A program made the position numbers and the translations under genes. From Clostridia bacterium (GTDB taxonomy: Bacteria > Bacillota > Clostridia > Christensenellales > CAG-314), in NCBI GenBank assembly GCA_017500855.1, contig JAFVYC010000026.1, forward strand, positions 52,481 to 116,480: a DNA stretch of 64,000 nucleotides, in the 5' to 3' direction. Below are positions 41,940-50,658 of this stretch, one piece after another (position 1 is the first letter of the stretch; each line of letters begins with the position of its first letter). Under the pieces are notes generated by a model. It was not told the origin of the DNA, did no database searches, and was given only the letters and a program-made list of their open reading frames with translations.

Positions 41940-42560
41940 AAACAACTGCAAAAAACGTGTTGAATAATAAAAAAAATGTGAAAATCACACGATAGTTATA
42001 GGAAAATAATTGGAATAGATATTTGATTGAAATTGAAATAGATATTTAATTCAAGTTGAAATAGATATTTAATTCAAGTTGAAATAGATATTAAATTGAA
42101 ATTGAAATAGAAATTAGATTGAAATTGAAATATATATATAATTGAAGTTGAAAAATATATATATATATAATTGAAGTTGAAATAGATTTTTGATTGAAAT
42201 TGAAAACAGTTTAAATAGAAATTTGATTGATATACAAATTCAATTAGGACTAAACCAATTGAAATAAAGCAGAATTAAATATAATTTCAATTAGAATAAA
42301 AATCCTGTGGGACTAAGAATCAATTAAAATAGGTATTTGGTTGAAGATAAAGACTTGATTGAAACAGAATCAAATTGAAATAAGAATAACTAAAAATTCA
42401 ACTAAAATTGAGCACAATTATGTATAATCTCAATTAGAATAAATAATTCATTAGAAGATGATTTTCAATTTGACCAAATAATACTATTAGAAGATAAAAC
42501 CAATTAAAATTCATTCAAACAGAATAAAAATCAATTGAAAAGAACCATAAAAACTCCAAA
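41940..42560. repeat. Very AT-rich block with 23-bp periodic repeats
   Basis: About 620 bases of mostly A and T between convergent genes. The best part is at 42035-42103: GAAATAGATATTTAATTCAA plus GTT, a 23-bp unit, occurs twice exactly and a third time with changes. AATT, TTGAAAT and ATAGAT words continue to 42560 with loosening order. AATT tracts recur at about every 11-12 bases, which would bend the helix. No coding frame survives. Confidence 0.85.
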
Positions 42561-42591
42561 AATCATCTTGTACAATTCCCAAAATTTGCAA

Positions 42592-42632
42592 CAAAAAGAG
42601 CAAACACAAATTGTGTTTGCTCTGTTTTTTTT
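42592..42632 (-). terminator. Terminator of the rnf operon
   Basis: Perfect stem AGAGCAAACACAA/TTGTGTTTGCTCT with almost no loop, T-rich on both sides. Confidence 0.85.
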
Positions 42633-42698
42633 GCTTTGTTTTTGCACCGAAGGTGGGCAAAACTGCCAACCCGTGTGCAAGTTTTTGCCGTTTGGCAA

Positions 42699-43535
42699 CT
42701 ACTTGTCGCCGTGAACGTACTTGATGCAATGTCTTGGGCAACCTTCCGCACAAGTGCCACAGTTGGTGCACTTGCTGTAGTCGATAACGGGAACGTTGTT
42801 TACCATTGTGATGGCGCCGTTTGGGCAAACACGTGCGCATTTGCCACAAGCAATGCAACCAACTTTGCATTGGGACATTACTTCCTTTGCACGGCATTCC
42901 GAAGAACAAGCAACGAAAACTTTTGCCGAAGCAGGAATACGTTTGATAAGTTTTTTGGGGCAGGTGCTGATGCAAATGCCACAGGAACGGCAAAGCGCAG
43001 GGTCAATTTGCGCATAGCCATCCTTGACTTCAATTGCGCCGTAGGGGCAAGCATCGGCGCAACTTCCTGCGCCCATGCATCCGAAGGAACAAGCCTTGGA
43101 GCCACCTGCAAGTGCGTTTTGGCTGACGCAATCGCCAAGTCCTTGGTAGGAATACTTGTCGTTGCATTGGGTGCCACCACAACATGCATTCACGCAAATG
43201 GTTGGTTCGGTGCTACCCATTTCAACGCCCAAAATGCCACAAATTTCTGCCTTTTTGTCGGCGCATGTTTGTCCACAAGCGTCGAGAGTTGCTGTGCCAT
43301 CCACAAGCGCTTTGGCATAGCCACTACAACCCGGGTAGCCACAACCACCGCAGTTTGCGCCGGCAAGGCAACCTTCTACTTGTTTGATGCGTGGGTCTTC
43401 TTCCACAGCGCAAAGGTGGGAAACAACCAAAATCAGTACGCCCATCACAAGGGCAAAGCCTGCTGTGATGCCGAAGGCAAGCAAAACACCAACAAAATTG
43501 AAAGATTGTTCAGCGAACAAAAGAACGTTTGTCAT
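42699..43535 (-). CDS. rnfB: Rnf complex subunit B (Fe-S protein)
   Basis: 278 residues. One N-terminal membrane helix, a 4Fe-4S motif CGGCGYPGC, then ferredoxin-type clusters: CSFGCMGAGSCADACP, CRSCGICISTCP, CIACGKCARVCP and CTNCGTCAEGCP. RnfB receives electrons from reduced ferredoxin for the Rnf ferredoxin:NAD oxidoreductase, which pumps Na+ or H+. Last gene of the operon, 12 bases after rnfA. Confidence 0.95.
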   Translation of the reverse strand: MTNVLLFAEQSFNFVGVLLAFGITAGFALVMGVLILVVSHLCAVEEDPRIKQVEGCLAGANCGGCGYPGCSGYAKALVDGTATLDACGQTCADKKAEICGILGVEMGSTEPTICVNACCGGTQCNDKYSYQGLGDCVSQNALAGGSKACSFGCMGAGSCADACPYGAIEVKDGYAQIDPALCRSCGICISTCPKKLIKRIPASAKVFVACSSECRAKEVMSQCKVGCIACGKCARVCPNGAITMVNNVPVIDYSKCTNCGTCAEGCPRHCIKYVHGDK

Positions 43536-43547
43536 TGTTGATACCTC

Positions 43548-44147
43548 CTAAGCCACAAGAGTGAACACGTAGAACGCCATTGCCATGAAGCACGCTGTGA
43601 TCAAGGTGATGGGGAAACCACGCAAAGGCTTTGCAATGTTGAGTTTGTCTACCTTGCTGCGAAGGCCTGCAAGCAAAACAATTGCAAGTGTGAAGCCCAA
43701 ACCGTACAACAAACCACTCAAAACTGCTCCGCCAAGGCTGAACGCCATGCTGACGATTGCGCCTTCGCTAACAGTTGCCGTTACGGTTTTTGCAATACCC
43801 AAAATTGCACAGTTGGTTGTTACCAAAGGAAGGTAGATACCAAGAGAGGAATACAATCCGGGGCTGAACTTTTTCAAGAACATTTCCAACATTTGCACCA
43901 AGGATGCAATTACAAGAATAAACACCAAGATGTACAAATATTGAATTTTTAGTGGAATGAGCACGTAAGCATAGATTGGATAGGTTACCAAGCAAGTCAA
44001 CACCATTACTGCCGTTACTGCAATGCCCATGCCAAGAGCAGAGTCAATCTTTTTGGAAACACCCAAGAATGGGCAAATTCCCAAAAATTGAACAAGCACG
44101 AAGTTTTGAGAGAACAACGCTGCAATAATCATAGTGATAATATCCAT
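43548..44147 (-). CDS. rnfA: Rnf complex subunit A
   Basis: 199 residues, six membrane helices. FVLVQFLGICPFLGVSKK and LPLVTTNCAILG contain the Cys residues that bind the membrane-embedded iron-sulfur site with RnfE. Its start shares one base with the rnfE stop. Confidence 0.96.
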   Translation of the reverse strand: MDIITMIIAALFSQNFVLVQFLGICPFLGVSKKIDSALGMGIAVTAVMVLTCLVTYPIYAYVLIPLKIQYLYILVFILVIASLVQMLEMFLKKFSPGLYSSLGIYLPLVTTNCAILGIAKTVTATVSEGAIVSMAFSLGGAVLSGLLYGLGFTLAIVLLAGLRSKVDKLNIAKPLRGFPITLITACFMAMAFYVFTLVA

Positions 44148-44800
44148 TATTCTGCCTCCTTTGCAAGTGCCTTTTGTGCGCTAGCACGTCTTGCTTTGTT
44201 TTCGATTGCATTGTAGCAAACTGTGAACAATGCAATGAACACACCATACGTGAGGAATGCGCCTGCGGATGAACCGAAGAATTTGATGGAGAAAACTGTT
44301 GGATCCCAAAGTTGGATGCCGAAAATGGATGCGGAACTGAGAAGTTCACGAACAATGCCCATCAACGTGAGCGCTGCTGTGAAGCCCAAGCCCATGAACA
44401 AACCGTCCAATGCCGAGTCCAAAACAGGGTTTTTGGAAGCAAACGCTTCGGCTCTGCCCAAAATCAAGCAGTTTACTACAATCAAAGGAAGGAACACGCC
44501 CAAACTGTCGTACAAGTCGGGAAGGAACTTGTTCATTGCCAATTCAACAATGGTTACGAAAGTTGCAATGATAACAATGAAGCAAGGAATACGAACTTTG
44601 TCGGGAATGATGTTGCGAAGCAACGAAATGATGATGTTGCTGAAGATGAGAACTGCAGTTACTGCAATGCCCATGCCGAAACTGGATGTTGCCGCAGTTG
44701 TCAAAGCCAACGTTGGGCAAGTACCAAGCACCAATTTGAAAGTTGGGTTTTGCTTTACAAGGCCATCAAGAGCCAAGTTTTTGATTTTCTTGAAATTCAT
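44147..44800 (-). CDS. rnfE: Rnf complex subunit E
   Basis: 217 residues, six helices, homologous to RnfA. NPTFKLVLGTCPTLALT and LPLIVVNCLILGRAEAFA carry the paired Cys motifs. It lies 14 bases after rnfG. Confidence 0.96.
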   Translation of the reverse strand: MNFKKIKNLALDGLVKQNPTFKLVLGTCPTLALTTAATSSFGMGIAVTAVLIFSNIIISLLRNIIPDKVRIPCFIVIIATFVTIVELAMNKFLPDLYDSLGVFLPLIVVNCLILGRAEAFASKNPVLDSALDGLFMGLGFTAALTLMGIVRELLSSASIFGIQLWDPTVFSIKFFGSSAGAFLTYGVFIALFTVCYNAIENKARRASAQKALAKEAE

Positions 44801-44814
44801 CTTTGTGACCTCCT

Positions 44815-46059
44815 TTAGCCGTTGTTAGCAAGGTTGCTGTCGAAGTCTGCCAAAACAGCCTTTACAGCAGTAGTGATCAAGTTGCCGGATTGTGTTGCGC
44901 CTGATGCAACTTCGCCAGTGTAGATGCCGTCGATTGTTGCGCTTGTTGCGCCAACCAAACTTGTTGCAAGCTTGTCGGTGTTGTCTTGTGATGGGCCACC
45001 GGGGATGTAGCCACTTGTTACGATGGAGATTGAATCAACCACGCCGGCGCCGTTTGCTTCGGAAACTGTCACGGTCAAAACGTAGGTCTTGGGCAACTCT
45101 GTTGTTTTGATACCTGCAACTGTGTACACACCTTGTTCGTTTGCCGAGATGTACGCAAACATTGCTTTGTTGTTTACAGCCACTTGAACAAGTTTGCCTG
45201 CTGTTACCTTTGCAACAAGGTCGTCGCTTGCGTTGTCTGTTTTAGCAACAACTTCGCCGTTGCCGGAAGTTACAACAATTGTGTAGTTGTCCTTTTCGCC
45301 ATATACAAAGGCTTGAATGTCGCCGTTGTCGCCTGTTCCTGTGAAGTAGTAGGCAATGCTGTTGTCGGCTGTGGACCAAACGCTTGCAAGGGAGTTGCTT
45401 GCATCCACCATTGCTGTCAAAGCAATTGGAGCAGACAATTCGTATGCAGAATATGCATCGCCAAGCAATGCAAGAGTTGCTGTTTTTGCTTCAAGTTCGG
45501 GGTTTTCGCCAAGTCCCAATGCGTTCATGCAGTAGTAGCTTGCCATTTTCACAGCGTTTGCAATTGCATTACTTGTCATTGTTGTGCCGGCAATGTAGAA
45601 GTTTTCGGTTTTGTAGTCGAAATCGGTGGAGATTTCCTTGCCTACGTACCAAGATTTGTATTGTTTGTCGGAGAAGTTGGAAAGGAGCGTTTCTCCTTGG
45701 GATTCCTTGATGGTCCAAGCCTTGATTATTGCGTCGCCACCAACTACAACGTACAAAGTTACCGTGCCTTTGTAGCCACCGATACCAACTGCTTCAATAA
45801 CGTACGCTCCGTCCTTGGAGGGGTACACGGCTTTGATGTTGCCATACATTGAGTTGCTTTGGAAAGCGGGGTCTACCTTGTGATCGCCATCCGAAACAAA
45901 GTCGGGATAGATTTTTTGCATTGCACGGTCAAATTTTTCCGCATCGCTAACGTACAACAATTGGTTGCAAACTGCCAACAATGCACCGCAAACAAGGCAA
46001 ATGATTACCAAAACGGAAATTGTTTGGACTGCTTCCAAAAAGAAATTACTTTTTGTCAT
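44815..46059 (-). CDS. rnfG: Rnf complex subunit G with a second FMN-binding domain
   Basis: 414 residues, about twice the usual RnfG. One N-terminal membrane helix, then an FMN-binding domain ending IAGTTMTSNAIANAV, where the Thr would carry FMN through a phosphoester. The C-terminal part (about residues 310-410) repeats the domain pattern (VLTVTVSEANGAGVVDSISI, then VASGATQSGNLITTAVKAVL), with Ser at the flavinylation position. The middle segment resembles neither. It links electron flow between RnfD and RnfC. Codons and spacing match the operon. Confidence 0.92.
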   Translation of the reverse strand: MTKSNFFLEAVQTISVLVIICLVCGALLAVCNQLLYVSDAEKFDRAMQKIYPDFVSDGDHKVDPAFQSNSMYGNIKAVYPSKDGAYVIEAVGIGGYKGTVTLYVVVGGDAIIKAWTIKESQGETLLSNFSDKQYKSWYVGKEISTDFDYKTENFYIAGTTMTSNAIANAVKMASYYCMNALGLGENPELEAKTATLALLGDAYSAYELSAPIALTAMVDASNSLASVWSTADNSIAYYFTGTGDNGDIQAFVYGEKDNYTIVVTSGNGEVVAKTDNASDDLVAKVTAGKLVQVAVNNKAMFAYISANEQGVYTVAGIKTTELPKTYVLTVTVSEANGAGVVDSISIVTSGYIPGGPSQDNTDKLATSLVGATSATIDGIYTGEVASGATQSGNLITTAVKAVLADFDSNLANNG

Positions 46060-46061
46060 GA

Positions 46062-47174
46062 TTACTTAGCCTCCTTTTTTGCTTTTACAAAGCCAAAAGG
46101 CTTGCGAACAATGTACATGTCGAACAAAGGAACAAGAATGTTCATGAACAAGATAACAAAGGAAACAACTTCGCTACCAGCTGCGTAGCGCAAAATTGCT
46201 GTCAACGCACCACAAAGCAGGAAGTAGATGTAGTTACCAAGTTTTGTGTTGGGGGTTGTGACGTAGTCTGTTGCCATGAACACAGCGCCCAAAATCAAAC
46301 CTCCGGACAAAATGGATGGGATGAACGCACCAAGAGCATCGATGAATGCTGTTTGCAAGTAGTAGCCAAGAAGAACGCTGTTTGCGTTGGTGCCTGCTGC
46401 TTCCACCATTGCGCTGTAGCCTGTGATCCAAGCAATAAGAACGGAGAACACGCCCGTGGAAAGGATGTACACAAGTGGCCAACGGAAGTTGAGAACGCCA
46501 CGGATGACAAGGTACAAACCACCAATCAAAAGGGCAATTTTGCAAGTTTCGCCAATGCAACCAGGAACGCCCGTTCCAAGCAACAAGTCGAGGTTTGTCA
46601 AAGTGCTGTCTACTTCGCCAAACAAGCCTTGCAAAGGTGTTGCGCCAACAATGTAGCCACCGTTAACGCCTGTAATGTACTTTTCGGTGTAGTGCATTGT
46701 GCCACCGAATGCTGCGCCAAAGGAAATGAAGGCAAAAATTCTACCCGCAATTGCAGGGTTGAACAAGTTTTTGCCTGTTCCGCCAAAAATCATTTTTACA
46801 ACAACAATGGCAAACACGCTTGCCAAAATTGCAACGTACCACTTGGACGTGGAGTACAGGTTCATGCCAACAAGCATACCTGTTACCAAGCTGGAAAAGT
46901 CAAATTCTTTCAAGATTGTTGCAAAGTCCTTTTTGCAACAGAGTTTGTACACAAATTCCGCACCAACTGCAGAAATGCACGACAAAGCCATCAGCAAAAT
47001 TGCGTTGATTGTGTTGGGGATTGCCGAGCCACCACGGCTTGTTTCCGCCATGGCAATAAGCACGATGCCTGCAATAACTGCCGGCAACAAAGCAATGCAA
47101 ACGTCAATCATGATGCGCTTTGTTGTTGTGGGGGATTTTATTTGTGGAGAACTGGAATAAACATACTTAGACAT
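46062..47174 (-). CDS. rnfD: Rnf complex subunit D
   Basis: 370 residues with about nine or ten helices. GKNLFNPAIAGRIF and the flavin attachment motif VGATPLQG (Thr) are present. The ATG at 47174 was chosen because GGGAG lies upstream and the earlier frame is the rnfC end. Two bases separate it from rnfC. Confidence 0.95.
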   Translation of the reverse strand: MSKYVYSSSPQIKSPTTTKRIMIDVCIALLPAVIAGIVLIAMAETSRGGSAIPNTINAILLMALSCISAVGAEFVYKLCCKKDFATILKEFDFSSLVTGMLVGMNLYSTSKWYVAILASVFAIVVVKMIFGGTGKNLFNPAIAGRIFAFISFGAAFGGTMHYTEKYITGVNGGYIVGATPLQGLFGEVDSTLTNLDLLLGTGVPGCIGETCKIALLIGGLYLVIRGVLNFRWPLVYILSTGVFSVLIAWITGYSAMVEAAGTNANSVLLGYYLQTAFIDALGAFIPSILSGGLILGAVFMATDYVTTPNTKLGNYIYFLLCGALTAILRYAAGSEVVSFVILFMNILVPLFDMYIVRKPFGFVKAKKEAK

Positions 47175-47176
47175 AA

Positions 47177-48487
47177 TTACTTTTTCTCCCTTAGTCTCAT
47201 TTTTGTAAGTCGCACGCTTTGAACGATGGGGCGTTTTGCAGGGCAAACGTAGGCGCAAGTGCCACATTCAAAGCAGTTGCAAGCGCCGTACTTGACTGCA
47301 TTTTCCGTGTCGCCACAGGTTGCGTAGAAGTCGATGTACATTGGCATCAAGTTCATTGGGCAAACGCTTGCGCAACGACCGCAGTTGATGCATTCCGTTG
47401 GCAAAGCCGTGCTTGCTTCGGCACTTGTCAAAGCCAAGAAACCGCTGTCTGTTTTGGTTGTGCAAACGTCCAAGTCTGCCAAAGAGAAGCCCATCATTGG
47501 GCCACCGCTCACAAGTTTTGCAGTGTCTTCCTTCAAACCGCCACAGAAATCCACAATTGCTGTGAGAGGAGTTCCTGTGCGAACTTGAATGTTTTTGGGG
47601 TTGTTGATGCCACGTCCGGAGACTGTCATCACACGGGTGTACAACGGTTTGCCGTTTACAACAGCATCGTACACAGCATAGGCTGTGCCAACGTTGTTGA
47701 CAATGCAACCAACGCTTGCAGGCAATGCGCCACATGGCACTTTGCGCTTGGTGCATGCATAGATGATGGTTTTTTCGGCACCTTGTGGATACTTCTTTTT
47801 GAGGAGCATCACAACGATATCGCCCGGTTGAGCGTCCTTTTCGCCACTTACGCCGTCCAAAGCAACCAAAGTGTTGTACGCTTCCATTTTGTTTTCTTCC
47901 AAACCAATGAAGATGCGTTCCACGTTGCAAGCCTTGGCAAGCAATTTTGTGCCTTCAATAAATTCCTTGGCACGTTCAATCATCAAGCGATTGTCGCAGT
48001 TGAGGTAGGGTTCGCATTCCGCAGCGTTGATGATCAACGTGTCAACGAAATCCTTGGGTTGAACCTTTACTGCTGTGGGGAAACCTGCGCCACCCATACC
48101 AACAATGCCTGCTTCGGCAATGCGAGCAACAATTTGTTCACGTGTTGGGTTGGAAAGGGGTTGCAACGTTTCTACCTTTTGTTCGCCGTTGGACTTGATG
48201 TGGATGCAGTCGATTGTTGCGCCTTGTGCGTTCTTGCGCTTTTCGATGCCAACAACCACACCACACACAGGTGAGAAAATGTTTGCTGAAATGAAACCCG
48301 ACGCTTTGGCAATCAGTTGACCTTCGGCAACGTTGTCGCCGGCGGAAACAACTGCTTCGGCAGGTTTGCCGATGTGTTGAGCCAAAGAAACATAGTAGTC
48401 GAGTATGATTGGCATTTGCTCAATAGCAAGACCTTGCGTCAAGTCTTTGTTATCGGGCACGTGTTTGCCACCCTTGAATGTTCTCAT
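47177..48487 (-). CDS. rnfC: Rnf complex subunit C (NADH site)
   Basis: 436 residues. N-terminus RTFKGGKHVPDNKDLT, a barrel-sandwich domain, the FMN/NADH fold (GIVGMGGAGFPTAVKV, NAAECEPYLNCD) and two C-terminal 4Fe-4S motifs (CINCGRCASVCPMNLMP, CNCFECGTCAYVCP). It exchanges electrons with NAD. The ATG at 48487 starts the family's N-terminus; AGGAGG lies 14 bases upstream, a long spacing. First gene of rnfCDGEAB. Confidence 0.95.
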   Translation of the reverse strand: MRTFKGGKHVPDNKDLTQGLAIEQMPIILDYYVSLAQHIGKPAEAVVSAGDNVAEGQLIAKASGFISANIFSPVCGVVVGIEKRKNAQGATIDCIHIKSNGEQKVETLQPLSNPTREQIVARIAEAGIVGMGGAGFPTAVKVQPKDFVDTLIINAAECEPYLNCDNRLMIERAKEFIEGTKLLAKACNVERIFIGLEENKMEAYNTLVALDGVSGEKDAQPGDIVVMLLKKKYPQGAEKTIIYACTKRKVPCGALPASVGCIVNNVGTAYAVYDAVVNGKPLYTRVMTVSGRGINNPKNIQVRTGTPLTAIVDFCGGLKEDTAKLVSGGPMMGFSLADLDVCTTKTDSGFLALTSAEASTALPTECINCGRCASVCPMNLMPMYIDFYATCGDTENAVKYGACNCFECGTCAYVCPAKRPIVQSVRLTKMRLREKK

Positions 48488-48516
48488 AGCTAGAAATAAG
48501 CCTCCTATTGTAGTAG

Positions 48517-48545
48517 ATACTATCAAATATTTTTAGCCGGTGCAA
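48517..48545 (-). promoter_or_regulatory. Promoter of the rnf operon
   Basis: Minus strand TTGCAC (48540-48545), 17-base spacer, TAGTAT (48517-48522). A second candidate, TTGTGT-N18-TACTAT, lies about 45 bases further upstream. Confidence 0.65.
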
Positions 48546-49248
48546 ATCACAGCAAATTTGCACATAGTACGCCTTTACTATTTTACCACACAAGCGCAAA
48601 AAAGTAAATTGCAAAGCGCCAATTTGGCAACTAAAATTTTTGAAATTTGGCAAATTTCCCCATGTTTTTTGTTGCAAAAATTCAAGGTGGATTTTTTTGC
48701 GCAAAAATGCGCCGTATATTATATATATTTATAGCAACTAATTGCAACGAAGAACGTTCTTTGCCGTGCAAAAAGCGCACGCTTTGCTTGGCAAAAAGGC
48801 ACGCACAAAACGGCTTTTGGGCAAAGGGCAAAAGTTTGCTCCACTACTTGGCAAACCTGTGGGGAAATGCAAGTTGATGGCAGTGGGAAAACAAGTTAAC
48901 TTTGCCGTTTTGGAATGGGTTTGGGGCATTTGATGGCAGTGGAAAAGCAAAGTCCATTGGGAAGAAACAAAAGCAAGTTTTGTGCTTTGGGAATTGAACG
49001 GTAGGCGGGATTGCAATTGTTGCACCGCTGTTGGGTGGGTGGAAAGGCGTGTTTATTGAAAGGGAAACAAAAAGCAAATTTGGTGGTTGGGCAAAGTTGC
49101 ACCACTGCCAGATGGGTGGGTGATTGGCGTGGCAAAGCAAGTGATGGGTGGAATGCAATTTTGGTTGAACGGCAAGTTGTAGAAAAGCAAGTGGCAAAAA
49201 GCGACAAAGTGTTTGTTGCGGACTTGCGTTGGGATGGTTGACGGCATG
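48546..49248. other. Long non-coding stretch with a possible orphan promoter
   Basis: About 700 bases without a gene. A plus-strand promoter-like TTGCGC-N17-TATATA lies near 48698-48726. Downstream sequence is rich in G and repeats GTTGCACCRCTG followed by GGGTGGGTGG or GATGGGTGGGTG (about 49017 and 49096). The open frames have neither ribosome sites nor domains. Transcription from this promoter would end at 49249-49278. Confidence 0.5.
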
Positions 49249-49278
49249 AAAAAAGCAGGCGCATAAGCACCTGCTTTT
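49249..49278 (-). terminator. Terminator of prepilin module 1
   Basis: AAAAGCAGG/CCTGCTTTT stem with a 10-base loop; A and T runs allow both directions. Confidence 0.85.
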
Positions 49279-49300
49279 GTGTGATTGTTTTTAGTTGGAA

Positions 49301-50449
49301 TTATCTTGTGATAATTGTTGCTGTTGCACCATATTCGTATACGATGTAGTCATTGAGTTGTACTTCTTCGTCGTTCATGATGAATGTACATTGTTCAAAT
49401 GTCAATTCGCAATTGGACTTTACCAAAACAAATACGTCGTCTACACGATTATTAATTTTGATTGTGCAGTTTTTGAAAGTAAGTTGGGAATCCTTTGGAG
49501 TGGAAATTGCACCCTCAATTTCTCTGTTGATAACAATAGGAGCAAACACGTTGCCTTCACCAGAAGCAATGTCGTTGCTGATAAGCGTGCAGTTTTCGAA
49601 TGTAACATTAGTTTTTGCCCAGATGTTGATTGCAGCCCAACCTTCAATTGTGGAGTTTCTGATGATGATATCTACACCTTCCTTGTTTGAACCCACAATA
49701 TTCACTGCGTAGTACAAAGAACGGATGTTGCAATTATCAAGAATGACTGTAACTTTTTTCTCGTTATTAACGATGTTGAGACCACGTCCAGAAATATCAT
49801 CATCGTTAAGAATGTTTACACCACTCATTGTAACTGTGATTGGTTCTGTGTTAGCGCCAGTAATATTGATAGCACTGTTAGCAGAGCTGTCTGTGTTCAA
49901 GAGACGGTTATCTTGCAAGTTCTTGCCGTTAGCAACAATTGTTACGTCCTTGGAGATTGTGAGTGCTTCGTCAAAAACAGCATCTTGTGTCAAAAGAGCA
50001 AAACCGGAGTCGAGCGCTTCTTGGAAATCTTCTGCATTGTTGGTTGGTTTGAAGAAAATGCTGTAGTCGCTACCAGCGTACTTTTCGGGGAAAGTTACGG
50101 CGTTGTCTTCTACCAAAACAAGGTAGATGATGCCGTGGTCAACTACGTAGCCGATGCTGTGCTTTGCGTAGTAGGTGTGGAATTCGTCGCTGTAGCCGTT
50201 TTCGATGAGGTTGTTGAAGATGTTGATGCAAGTTTGACCTTGGTTGTCGTCAACAAGGATTTCTTCGCCACCTGCTTGAACTGATTGCAAAACAACGTTC
50301 ATTTGAACAACTGCTTGTTCGTCTGCAGAGATTTGTGCCTTTGTGATGAAGCTTGTGTAGCCCACAACAGAAACTGTTGCCAAAATTGCCAAAATTGCAA
50401 TTACAACGAGCAATTCAACAAGCGTAAAACCTTTTTTTGTTTGTTTCAT
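49301..50449 (-). CDS. Type IV prepilin with predicted beta-helix body (module 1)
   Basis: 382 residues. The N-terminus KKGFTLVELLVVIAILAIL is a class III signal: prepilin peptidase would cut between Gly and Phe, with Glu at position 5. An extended helix and about 110 residues of pilin-like sequence follow. From about residue 150 the protein becomes a series of strands of the type VTVILDNCNIRS, VDIIIRNSTIEG, VTFENCTLISND, LTFKNCTIKINN and LTFEQCTFIMND, the pattern of a right-handed parallel beta-helix. Pilins are normally 120-200 residues, so this is a pilin-anchored fibre or adhesin-like protein. ATG at 50449 with AGGAGAAAA upstream. No pilus assembly genes are in the window. Confidence 0.85.
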   Translation of the reverse strand: MKQTKKGFTLVELLVVIAILAILATVSVVGYTSFITKAQISADEQAVVQMNVVLQSVQAGGEEILVDDNQGQTCINIFNNLIENGYSDEFHTYYAKHSIGYVVDHGIIYLVLVEDNAVTFPEKYAGSDYSIFFKPTNNAEDFQEALDSGFALLTQDAVFDEALTISKDVTIVANGKNLQDNRLLNTDSSANSAINITGANTEPITVTMSGVNILNDDDISGRGLNIVNNEKKVTVILDNCNIRSLYYAVNIVGSNKEGVDIIIRNSTIEGWAAINIWAKTNVTFENCTLISNDIASGEGNVFAPIVINREIEGAISTPKDSQLTFKNCTIKINNRVDDVFVLVKSNCELTFEQCTFIMNDEEVQLNDYIVYEYGATATIITR

Positions 50450-50658
50450 GATTTTTTCTCCTATAAATTTTTTTGTTGGCAAACCGTGCCAACTGCGGTT
50501 TGTGAGGATGAAAAAATGCACGCTCCAAGGCACAAAAAACCACCACAAAGGGCAAAAATGCCGATGTGGAAAGGACACAACGGCAAAATGCGCAACAAAA
50601 ATTGCACATTGGAAAAGTCCGCTGTGTTTGTGTGCCAAAGAACATGCAATTGCAAATT
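50450..50658 (-). other. Conserved 209-bp intercistronic spacer, module 1
   Basis: Same length as the spacer at 63007-63215 and more than 90% identical, including a hairpin GTTGGCA/TGCCAAC near the prepilin start. The flanking proteins are much less alike, apart from their adjoining ends. Confidence 0.85.

Noticed and set aside
41940..42560. Replication origin
   Set aside because: AT-rich and repetitive, but no DnaA-box cluster (TTATCCACA) and no dnaA or dnaN nearby.
48742..49241. Short open frames upstream of the rnf operon
   Set aside because: No ribosome sites, no domains, Gly/Lys/Trp-rich translation of repetitive G-rich DNA.
50415..50655. Small frames in the conserved spacer of module 1, and the in-frame extension of the prepilin
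   Set aside because: The same peptide appears in both modules, but compensating insertions and deletions break the frame within the spacer, so conservation is at DNA or RNA level.
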